Notes under the pieces: generated by a model | Seen by the model: only the letters and a program-made list of their open reading frames with translations | Databases searched by the model: none | Told to the model about the DNA's origin: nothing | Shown here: positions 24,401-36,400 of the stretch, in pieces | How the letters are laid out: every line of letters begins with the position of its first letter | Position numbering within the stretch: position 1 is the stretch's first letter | Origin: Panopea generosa | Lineage: Eukaryota; Mollusca; Bivalvia; Adapedonta; Hiatellidae | Length of the DNA: 64,000 nt | Reading direction: 5' to 3' | Assembly: GCA_029582155.1 (NCBI GenBank) | Contig: CM055895.1 | Location: forward strand, 15,490,787-15,554,786 | Made by a program: the position numbers and the translations under genes

Positions 24401-27400
24401 TGGATTATTATTCTTGGATTCCCTAGGCAGGTTTACCTTTTCTCTGCATGTGACAGACTTGATGATGCTGGTGAGACTGATATAGACTTTTGTTGTTGCT
24501 ATCTGCTGGTTTTGCTATTGACTGCTCATCTATTTTTACATTAAAATTTAGTGTAAATGACCACATAATTATGGCATTTGGCTAAAAGAATTAAAAGTGT
24601 TCTTTAGTTTTTTACTGTTAACTGGGGTCCTGCAGTGCCGATTGATCTAAAACACTGTCTCAAGATCACTAACCTTTCACCACTAAGGTTGTAGGTTCAA
24701 GTCCCACTTGCTCCAAAATGTTTATGTGAGAAAGTTTGCTAGTTACTTGCGGGAGGATGATGGTTCTACTCTGAGGTCTTCCTCCAATAAAACTGGATTT
24801 GCCATATATAACCTGAAATGTGTTGAAAATGGCATTAAACCCCATTCAAAAAAAAATTGCTGTTTAATACCGACGCTTGCATTAAATATATTTGAAGCTG
24901 TCGAATTTTTTTCTATTCTCATAAAACACAATTTCAAATGCCATATTTATGTTGAAGATTTTGATAGCAAAATAATCGCCTTCTTCGTACAACTTTTCCT
25001 CTACTGCTGCAGTAAGTGTGTTACAATACAATTGGGAAATCTTTTAATGCCTTTGACTACTCTGTAAAGGTTTGATATGTGTGATCTAACATTTAGTTTC
25101 AATATTTCCTATAATAAACTTAGCAGACCATAAGCTCTCTGTTTAAAGAGGAATTACATAAAGACATTGAAATGTGTCTCATGCAGTCATTCGGAATTGT
25201 GGACAGTTTTGTTGGCTGACAATGGCACTGTATACATAACGTATCTCAAACTGACGATTTAAACGTATGGTTGATTTGCCATTCTTTGTTAGACGTATGG
25301 AGTTACATGTCATCAAGTTGGTTGACTTTGACCCTGTGAATAATAATGCTACTTAATTTTCTACATGATTTGAGCTCTGTAATGTTTACGGGATTTCAGT
25401 TTACTAAATAGTATGAACAGCTGTTTGAATAGATATACCGTATTTCTCCTAATTTACGCCCCCAGTATGTTGAATTTTACAGATGGAGCGCATTCTATTA
25501 TGCATTTTTTATAAATTTTAAAAAATACCTTTTTTTCTAAATGTGTCCAATAAGTATAAAATCGTCAAAATAATACATCAGCTTGATGCGGTGATTGTTG
25601 GTCACTGCTAACTGAGTTAGTTTAAAGCATGCATCAATAACATCTGCACAATGAACTAAGCCGTGTATAGACAGGACTTGACTTACACTTTTAGGCGGGT
25701 TAATTGAACTGTCAAATTAATCGAATATGATATGATTTTAACGAAGAATTTCCCCAGATGAGCAATCCTACATTTTCCGCAAAATATAAACGCCAGGCCT
25801 CTCGCCAAGGGATGGGGGCACGGCTATTTGGGTGGGAGCATTAATACGAGAAATATGTTACATGTGTTACATTTTGTTAGATGAAAGATGATGAATATCA
25901 ATGTACAATGGCAATCATTTAAATTATAGTTCTACTCCAGTTTATTAGATAAACTTTCAAAGAAATACCAATTTGTAATTGTCAAGAATTTTTATCAAAA
26001 TTTGAAGTTGGAGATCAGTATGTTTGTATGGTTGTAATGTTCATTGGTGGAGTTGGAGATCAGTATGTTTGTATGGTTATAATGTTCATTGGTGGGTGTC
26101 AATTTATTTGATACAAAAGTAACATGAACACGAGTAAAAGGTAGTTTAAACATTGCAGTGTGTCCTTATAAAGTACATAATATTATTAACGCATCTGACT
26201 ATCAATCCAGGGGTCGTGAGTTTGAATCCCTGTCCGGCCACAATCTCCTTGATGGTTGATGTATGACATTGCATCTCATTATCATTCATCTTTCACCACT
26301 GATTCAAGTGGGAAAGTTATCAGTTACTTGCAATATGGGGTGTGCTCAATTGCTGGTTAACCTTCCGGGATCCCAAGAAACAGTGGTTAGGTTAACTGGT
26401 CGGCTGTTAGCCTTCGATGGCATAAAAATGATGCTAAATATTCAATCAATCAATCAGTCAATGACCTAGATTAGTTTGATGAGAAGACATCCCTAGATTA
26501 GTTTGATGAGAAGACATTCATAGGTTAGTTTGATGAGAAGACATCCCTAGATTAGTTTGATGAGAAGACATTCATAGGTTAGTTTGATAAGAAGACACAC
26601 CTAGGTTAGTTTGATGACAAGATATCCCTAATTTAGTTTGATGACAAGACATTCTACAAATGGCTAATACCAAATTGTTGTATATAATATTTTTTTCACA
26701 TTTATGTTTTTATTTTGCAGGCATTCCAATCGCTCAGCAGCACCTGATCTGGAAGACTGTAGAACTGGAAGATGACTACTGTCTCCATGACTACAGTATC
26801 CACGATGGCGCCACACTCAAACTTGTCCTTGCCATGCGCGGGGGACCCATCAATACACGCAGGAGTGAGTAGTGTGAATTCTCAAAGAATTTCAAATTTG
26901 TTAAAAAACATGCAATGGCTGTTGCTGTCATTTACATAATTTAAGATTTTGTGACCTTATAAGCTCAAAGGCCTTGGATGGTTGTGCAGAAAGTTTTGTT
27001 ATCATTTACAATTCATACTTATGTTGGCGGTAAACACTATAAATGAATGTGTGTATGTATATGCAATGACAGAATTTTCTGAAATCTTGATTCTTCCCAT
27101 TAAAGCCAAGGCATTTAATGCAAATAAGAGTTACAGAATGGTAGCACTGCCAGGTGTTTATTTCCAGAAATTTTAAATGAAACTATTTATATATATATAA
27201 TTTGAGATTGGTTATTAAATTAATAGCTGTGGAGCACATGATACAGTGGTATGGCACCCACAATCGGAGGGTCCAGGGTTCCATTCTCTGCCACAGCTAT
27301 GTGCGATGTCATTGAGCAAGACGACACTTTATCCGCATATATATGCTTAGTACTTGTTCTACCCAGGAAGACATCAAGCCTGATTTGTTTAACTTGTAAC

Positions 27401-30400
27401 TACTTGTTTCTCAATGGAGGTAGCATAAACCAGTTTAAAACAATTAATAGCTCTGTGAAGTTCTAATATCATAGGCTAGCAAAGATTGTTTGTTACAATT
27501 TTATAATGTAAGACATAGCACATGGTCAGATTGACATCTAGATACTGTATAATTATATGAGTAAGTGATCAGTATCTTACTATCCTCCACTCTCATTAAT
27601 ACAGTTCCCATGGAAGACCCTGCCCTCAGGGAGATGGCTGAGTATGTGGAAGCGAACCGTGAAGAGATCTGGGAGAAGTTGCCTGGCAATCGTCAGGTGA
27701 CATTACTTGTGTTCCGTGAGGGCGACCAGCTCAACTTCTTCAGGGTAGTAGATAGAGGGGATGGTACTCTAACCCCTCTGTCAGAGTCACTCAGGTAAGT
27801 GTATGATAATGCCAGCTAGTGTTCAGGGCAAAGGTTTTTAGATTTTGTAAATACAATTCATGAGTAAAAATATTATCAATAAAATAATTTAGTAGTAAAA
27901 TACTAGTACTTTATTTTTCCAAATTGGTTGAATACTTATAGAAATTTAAAAAAAATGGATTTGGTGGACAAATCTCAATACAAAATTTTGGTGTTTTTTT
28001 TTTCTTTTTTATGTCAACACTTTATTCAATACCAGTATGTGTCAAATGCGTAGATACATGTATTAAGCAATGCTGAAAGTTTTTATTATGCCCATCAGAA
28101 ATTATTGCAAAATTACGAAATTTAAAAGTTTGGCAATACCAAATTCGCATTGATTTTTGTGCCCATTTATAATAATTTTTTACTACAAATTTTGTTTTAA
28201 TCAAACAGTTTTCAAAAGTAAAATGTTTTTAATGTATCATTTTAAAATATATTGATCTCTAAATATATGGTATGAAAATCATGGCATATGCTGTTACTTT
28301 CCATTCATTTGAAAAATGACCAGTTTAATTGAGACAAGCTAGACTTGAGATTTATAAAACATACAATATAACATCATTTGGATATTTAGCTTTTATTAAT
28401 CAGGGTACCCTGTTGACATAAAAAAAATCAACAACCCCTGATTTGCAAACGTATAGACACACGAATAAAGGAAAACTATTTGCTCAATATTGTTTTGCAT
28501 AAGTTCAGTTTTGAATTTCGAAATTATGCAATTATCATTTACAATCCATGTCATAACTTTTTGTCTTGTCACATTTTACATAAATATCATTTAAAGTGAC
28601 ACCATAACATGACAGTTTTCCATCACCATTTTAAACTTGAACATTTTTAAGCTCTAAAAATTGGAGGGACTGTTGTATTCACTCTGACGCTAGACATTGG
28701 CAGTGGCTTGGCTGTTGACAGGACTGTTGGTTAAAACTGTATATCAACCACTGTACATATTATGTATTGCCAGTAAGACAAAAACTACTTCATATTTTGG
28801 GAGAGGTACTGAATAAGTCAAGGTCTCGGGTCATTCAGGGCTGGAAAATTCCACTTCCGCTCGCCATGATAAGTGAACATTTGGTCAGGATGAGTAAGAT
28901 TTAAGAAACTGACCTTAATATTTCTTTAATTTTAAGCATTCAATTAAAAAATGTTGGAAAGTGGGGACGAGTACATTTTATCAGAAATTTCAAGCCCTGT
29001 CTCTGATTAATAAGAGAGGCATTGTTGAGCTATTCTGGCCTAACACTATGAGGGTCTGAAGCTTTTGTTTGTGATCAACAGTTGCAAACTGAGGATGAGG
29101 TTTACACCACATTACAAGTCATGTTATATTAGGGAATCTAGTTCTATTGGTTGAAAAAAACATTTACCATAGGACCTGTTGCACTATTTAATTCAAAACC
29201 AGAGTTGTATTTCTTCACAGTCGGGCCGGGTTAGCTCTGTCAGTAGACATCTATCAATCCAGGGGTCTTGAGTTCAAATACCCACCTGGCCACAGTCTCC
29301 TTGATGATTGTATACGACATTGCGTCTCACTGTCATTCATTTCTCACCGCTGATTCAAGTGGGAAAGTTATCAGTTACTTGCAGAAATAGCTGTGCTCGA
29401 GTACTGGTTAACCTTTCATGATCCCTGGAAACAATTGTGAGGTGAACTGATCATCTGTTAGCCCTCAATGGCATAAAAAAGACACACTATTTTCAATTAA
29501 AAAAATGTATGGCTTTCACAGGAATTCAGTCCTGGTAGACAGTGCAGGAAAGGCAATAGCTGCTTTTACCAGTGATTGGTCTATAATATATGGTTGTTTA
29601 TGGTTAATTCAATTAATTTAAGTTAATCATCAAATCATTAACATAAAGTTAGTATAAATACAATCAGCTCTTGTATTGGATTATCATTTATTACATAATA
29701 AGTTTATATTAAATGCCCCATCTATGGGAACAAAATAGTTAAAAAGGAAATTAAGTTGGGTTTTTTTAACATGATTTTTTTAACCATATTCATTATTCAT
29801 CCGTCATCAATCATTTATCAATCATACATTTTTTACAACAATACTTTAATTTATTTTTCTCCTTTTTCCACTCGCTCTCAAAGCACAAGGGTAATAAAAC
29901 ATAAATACAGTGGTGAAGAAGACCTCAGAACAAATACACCTTACAAATAAAACCACCATTCTTCAATAAGTTTTTTTGAATGGTGTTGAACGCCATTTCT
30001 CTTCAATAAGTAACTGAAAAACTCTCAAATGAAGTATTTGGTCAGAGTTGGGCTCTCAGTAAACTTGAAACCTTCAGCAGCAAGGGTTAGTGATCTTGAG
30101 ACAATGACCACTCAGGCCACATGGGACCTTGACCAGTGCTGATCATTATGATATAAATGAACAACAATTTGGGTGTTTATCATACTTCAGTTGGTACGAA
30201 GTGATGGTTTCAGTGGTGCTTTGATGTACAATTTCTTGTTTCAATGGTGCTTCAGTATACTATTTCTTGTTTCAATGGTGCTTCAGTATAGTATTTCTTG
30301 TTTCAATGGTGCTTCAGTATACTATTTCTTGTTTCAATGGTGCTTTAATGTACAATTTCTTGTTTCAGTGGTGCTTCCATGTACAATTTCTTTCTTCAAT

Positions 30401-33400
30401 GGTGCTTCAATGTACAATTTCGTGTTTCAATGGTGCTTCGATGTACAATTTCTTGTTTCAGTGGTGCTTCAATGTACAATTTCTTGTTTCAGTGGTGCTT
30501 CAATGTACAATTTCTTGTTTCAGTGGTGCTTCCATGTACAATTTCTTGTTTCAGTGGTGCTTCAATGTACACTTTCTTGTTTCAGTGGTGCTTCAATGTA
30601 CAATTTCAACGATGAGGAGGAGGATGATGACACTCCCACCAAGGAGAAGGTGGAGGAGAATGAGCAGTTGAAGGAGAAGATGAAACAGATACGATCAAAA
30701 ATGGATAAACTAAACATCAATAAAAAGGTATCATTGAAACAAGTAAAACTTAAACCTTTGAAAATTGGTTTATTTAAATTGATTACTTCAGTATTTATAA
30801 TCATTATAATGACATTTATTGACCGATTGATTGAATATTTAACATAGTTTTTATGTCATCAAGGATATTCAGATAACCTAACCGCTCTTTCCTGGGATCC
30901 TGGATGGTTAATTGAGCAAGTTACTGATTTAGTGTCCCTATGTCAATCATCACAGAAACTGCACAGACAGGGATTTGATCTTCTGACCCTTGGCTTGATA
31001 GTCAGATGCACTACCAACTGAGCTGACTATGTAAATGTTAAATGAATAACTAGTGCACCATAACATATTATTTGTTGAAGAAGTCATTGAAACATTTGTC
31101 TTGCCAGCATTGATACTGTAACATATAAAAGGGATTTATATAGGAGAAATTCAATAACCTCGCTTGTATTTACATTGAAGTTGCTTGTTCTAGTTCTTTT
31201 TGCAAAAGCATGCATCAAACTACAATGTATTCAGTTTTGTGATGTGTTCAGATCTTGTTCAATTCCTGATAATCAAAACTATAACAGAATTCTCCGCAGG
31301 AAAGAATGCAAGCACATGGGTAAGAGTGCGTAAACACCTTCAACACATTTTCAAGCGCTGTGTAAGGCACTCATTTGAAATATATTTCACAAGTAAAACT
31401 TGTATTAATCCGTTAAAGTCATCATATTAAGTATGTGTCATTTCAGGCATTAAAATGAGAAAAGATATGCAAAGAAATATAATGATTTAGAGGATAATAA
31501 GCTTTTGCAAAATTTTGTTCAAGAATTCAAGTGCTAGGGGAATACCATTTCTGATAGTTAAGTGCTGGGGTGCCCCTGTGCTTAAATGGCCTGTGGAGAA
31601 GCCTGTTTGAGTCAAACATTCATATCTAAATACAGTTCCTCATATGCTTTCTGAATTGGTGAATCAAGGGGATATCAGAATGACTTGTAAATAAAGATTG
31701 ATTCTGAACACAACAACACTTTGTCAAAGGAAATTATATAGAAAATGAGACTAGGTAAACCTGATAACTGCCAAATAGAAATTACATGTTTTATGAAATA
31801 GAAAAGTTTTTTGTGAAAGCATAGGTTAATGATGTTTTATAGGGAAATTGATAAAAATGCTATCTCTGATAAAGCATGGCTGTAACACAGTGTCGGTTTT
31901 ACTTGCTCAGTATCCCAAGATTTGACCATACATACCGGTAATCAAACATACAAATGACCTATTACTGAATCCTTCTTGTTCAATAAATAAAATATTCTTC
32001 CCTATTTTCAGCCTCATAGAAAACCTCACCCACCTACTTCAGGGAGATCAAGTAGCCGTACATCTCGTTTACGTCATATACCAAGTACCAGTTATAGCCT
32101 TGGCCCGACGTTAAACAGAAACCTTTGTTTACCTCCAGTTGGCCATTCTCTTGGTGGTATGAGTCACTCCCTTGCTCTGCAGCACTCCATTCTCAAGGAG
32201 CGGATTGAGAGACTAGACAGGGAGGAAGAAAAAGAGAAAGCTTCGGCAGCGTTTGATTCATCTCTTCAAGCTCTTGCAACAGCCACTGTTGATAAATTAC
32301 CCGACACAGATGCTGATGTACTAGAAGGGGCAGTGGGTGGAGAGGTGACCTTCAACTCATCTCTCCAGCAGTATGATTCAGTAGACAAACTAAGTCAAGC
32401 ATTAACCAGTGTTATAGAAGATGCTGCCGAAAAAACTGAAGTTCCTGTAGAAAATAGTGATAAAACCAGTGAACAAATTAGTGAGAAGCCATCTAGTGAT
32501 AGTAGTAGTAAAGATACGAAGGGAAAAGTAAGTCATAAAACTCTATTACAAGAGAAACTCGGTAAAGATATCGAAGAAGGAAACTGTGATACTGAAACCA
32601 ACCCTGCCACCCCTTCAAATGTAAAAAGGGATTTGCTCAGACTTAACAGTCTGGGTGGAGAAGTGGGATCAGGATCTAGGCCTGTTACCTCAAGTAAAAT
32701 CAAAGATGTGACTTTGGAAAATTTGAGGGAATCTCTGCGTCCTCCTAACTCTTCAAAAGGGAAATCTAAAGTGAAAGTTGACTATTCGCTCCTTGATAGT
32801 TTAAGAGAAACCATAGGTGCAACGTCATCTATGTCTCGCCACAGTTCTCTTGAAAAGCGTAAAGAATTCACTCTGGAGAGTTTGAGCACAAGTGAAGCCA
32901 GGGCTATGTCAGGACTGCTACGACAGGCTTCACTAGAAAAAGTTGGCTCTTCTCGTATTGGTAATGTGACAGTTACAAGTGCTAGTAGAAATCGCGTAAC
33001 TGGAAATTACACATTAGGAAACTCTACATTCCCAGATGGACGGATAACAACGCCTGAAGGACGTCTTGTAGTAAGTAGTCAATATTGACTATTGATATTG
33101 GAATGTTTACTTTATATTGATCTTTAAAATATATGTTATTCATCTGATGATATAGGTATCCATTATAGAATTTAAAGAATGCAACTGTTTACAAACTTGG
33201 CAATTGATTAAACAAGCCTGAAAGTTTTATTTGTCATCAATTTTTATCTTGATATTAATATATAAAGAAGTATAAAAAAATTTAAATATGAATAAAAAAT
33301 GTCATAGAATTCAATTAATCTATCAATATATTTAAGGTTTCTGTTAAAGGCTCATTAAACTTCCGAAAAGACCAATTTTTGTTTATAATTTACTGTTCCA

Positions 33401-36400
33401 GTTCATAGATAACAGTCGTGTTTATTTGACCTCTGAGAAAGTATATACAAACAAAGATATAAATAAAAGGTTGATTATTTTAAATAATTGCAAAAAGGGG
33501 TTCGGTTACAAATCAATCATAGTTTCTTTCTAATAAAAATGTTGGCTTGCAACGGGTTACCACGAGTCCCGAGTTTGGAATGACAAGGGATGGTAATTTA
33601 TGCACATAATGATCTGTGTACTTCCAAACATTGGTGGGGGAACACTCGGAAAACATTACGGAATGTCAAAAATGTAAACAATAGTTAAACGATCGATCCA
33701 TTCTTTTAAGAAATACACATTTATTGAAGTTATATTTTTACTCGCTTTTTAAAAAACAGTCTCTAAGAGGTTTGTAGGAATGGGTTTAGCTATACCAGAT
33801 ATATATAAACACATTTAGTTACTATAATTTTTGTAATTATAAAAAATTGTCCATTTCGAAAGTTTCTTTAAATAATTTTAATGCCTCTTTGTACGGCTAT
33901 TGATTATTTGAATATAATTTATATATTGTAATACATTATGGTACTAATTGTAATACGGTTGGATATTTTTGCATCCCTACTAACCTGTAAATCAAAGTAC
34001 TAGCTTCTTAGTTTGGGCTTAGATTTTTACACATAATTTATAAGTCAAACAATTAAATCTGAGTGACCAATCATCCTTCCACTGGCAAACTTTTTCACAT
34101 AACATTTTTGGACCGAGCTGGTCTGAAACCCACTAACTACCACAGCGGTGAGTGGTCATAAAATGACATCATCTTAGACCACTTGGCCACTGAGGACCTT
34201 TATTGTTCATGTGTAATATTTTGGTCAATTTGAAAACATTTGGATCAAGTTTTGAATTAAGCTTGATATGTCTTATTGATATTTAAATTGACAAGCTACT
34301 GCATTTGCCTGAAAAATAATACATTGGTCAGATCTTAACCAAATTAACACAGTTTGGGTGATAAATATAGCGGGGGGGGGGGGGGGGGGGGGGGGGGAGG
34401 GGGGGTGATGGGGTGAAGATTTATTGAATAGGTATGTTTTAGTGCCCTTTTCTTGTTGTTCTTTGTAGTAAAATGATAAACGTACAGAAAACTTGGGTCA
34501 TTGTCATGATTCCGGTTGATTTCACCATTGTTTAATTTGTACATGTATATGTATGTACACCCGCGAATTTTATGAAATTATTTTTGTGCGAACATGGTAT
34601 TATTCAAATGATCTTAATTTTATTGTAACAATAGTATATTAATATATACAACATATGTACATGTATGCACAAGATTGATTGGGTCAATATTTTTTCGATA
34701 TGTCTTCAGTTTATTGTAACAATAGTATATAATATATACTATATAATAATATTCTATCATTATTCACCATTTTATTTATGATTTGGTATGAAATGAAAGC
34801 TACACGGTCAGGTATTTGGTTCAGATTGTTAAATGTTTGTTGTTAAAACTTTCTTATTTTACATTGATTGTGAATGACGAACCTTTGTTTCGCTATTAAA
34901 GGACATACATGTGTGGTAATATAAGACTAAGATTAAAATATAGGAGTTAATATTGAAAGACAATGCTACTAGTCATCTAGATAACAAGTCACATGTTTAT
35001 TTCAGTCTGCTCGTCTGCAAAGAATGACAACTAGTCGTGATGGTCGTATTTTGTCCCCAACTCATCGTCTACCCCCAGTCAAATCCAAAAAGAAAGCTTC
35101 TAAACGCTGTTTCGTCTGTGCCAAGAAAACTGGTCTAGCATGTAGTTACACATGCAGGTAAGTGTCTCTACTAGAATCTGTTGTTGTTGTTGTTGTGTGG
35201 TGTTTAGCATCACTTTCAACAATTTTTCAGTCATATCATAACAGTGTCTACTTGAGACAGTATTCTGAGCGCTGTCACACTGGAGTATCATGCCGAAGAT
35301 ACATGGTACGATACCCCTCCCAGTCACATTACACTGACACCGGGCTGACCAGCCCTAGAACTTTCCATAACGCTTAACTTGTGTCAAGCGAGGAAGCAAA
35401 GTCTTTGGTATGACCTGGTCAGAGATCGAACCCACGACCTTCCGCATGCAAGGCGGGTTCTCTACCTCTAGACCACGCTGTGGTCTTTTACTAGAATCTA
35501 GATTAGTTCTAGTTTTAAAGAACACATATTGCAGCTCTGTTTATTAGGCCTAGGCCATTCAAAGAATGGGGAAAGGGCATATAACGTTACCCTGTCTTCA
35601 TTTGTGCCTCGGAGGTGTAAATTTTGTTTCAGATCAATAACTTCTGAAAGCACATGTGTTTGATTAATATTTTGTGTGTAGTAAGATATAGGTCAAAGTA
35701 TTAAATTATCTTTTTATCTTATTATCTTTATCAGACTTAATTTTCAGTAAAATAATATAGCAGTGGGCATCTGTGTCTCATAGACACATTGCTTACTTGT
35801 GTAGATTAGTTTGTGGCCTACTAATGTGCAAGACTGTTTTTCTGTAATTGTTTCTTAACCAATCTTGTATACTTGTGTGCTAAGCACATTTATGAATTGA
35901 TTTTATTGAATCAGTGTGTCAAGCACTGATCATTTTGTGGGCAGAGCAGTGTAGAGAATAAAAAATATAAATGTCACGACAAATCACAACAATGTACTTA
36001 GACGAGTTGTACAGTATTCTTCAAACATACATTGTCTCCTTTTTTTTCTGAATATGTAAATAATAAATACAGTATTGTATGATATTCAGCAAATTTAAGT
36101 TGTTCATTTGTTTGTCATCCTGAAATTTTTATTTTGCTTATTCATTAGATTTTTTAATGGATTTTAATTAAACATAGATGTGTTGTGCTAAAATCTTGCA
36201 CAGGCTAAAAAAAAACAGTCTGTTTCAACAGTCAAAGTCCAAGTTATGAACCTTTACATTGTTAAAATTGTCTGTTTTCTTTTTTTATAAATTAGTGTAT
36301 TAAGAATAGTATTAATCAACTGTCACAGTGTTACATTTGTATTTCATTTCATTTTTCTGTCACACAGCCAGTAATTGTTTCCACAGAAATTGAATATCTC

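Larger units (their letters stand above)
15432..26720. other. ZFAND4: ZFAND4 intron 1, 11.3 kb
   Basis: Holds the repeats listed individually (MITE, SINEs, 475-bp direct repeats, twin 38-bp minisatellites, an inverted-end element, a 27-bp array). The rest is AT-rich with no convincing exon. Confidence 0.75.
27795..30585. other. ZFAND4: ZFAND4 intron 3
   Basis: AT-rich. Holds a family-A SINE, a family-C SINE fragment and the 31-bp minisatellite that reaches the exon 4 acceptor. About 27840-29220 shows only a possible decayed dispersed repeat around 28640-29050. Confidence 0.7.
33071..35005. other. ZFAND4: ZFAND4 intron 5
   Basis: AT-rich. Holds the family-C SINE piece, the poly-G tract and TATATA-rich stretches around 34630-34745. 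Nothing else seen. Confidence 0.7.

Noticed and set aside
24708..25067. 119-residue plus-strand frame
   Set aside because: First half is SINE family C sequence; the remainder has no recognised domain.
30173..30847. A 224-residue open frame and two overlapping ones with Cys/Phe-rich repeats
   Set aside because: They are the three frames of the 31-bp minisatellite running into exon 4. There is no evidence of a separate gene, though part could be included by alternative splicing (see finding).
34344..34544. Minus-strand frame with a poly-Pro stretch
   Set aside because: Caused by the poly-G tract.
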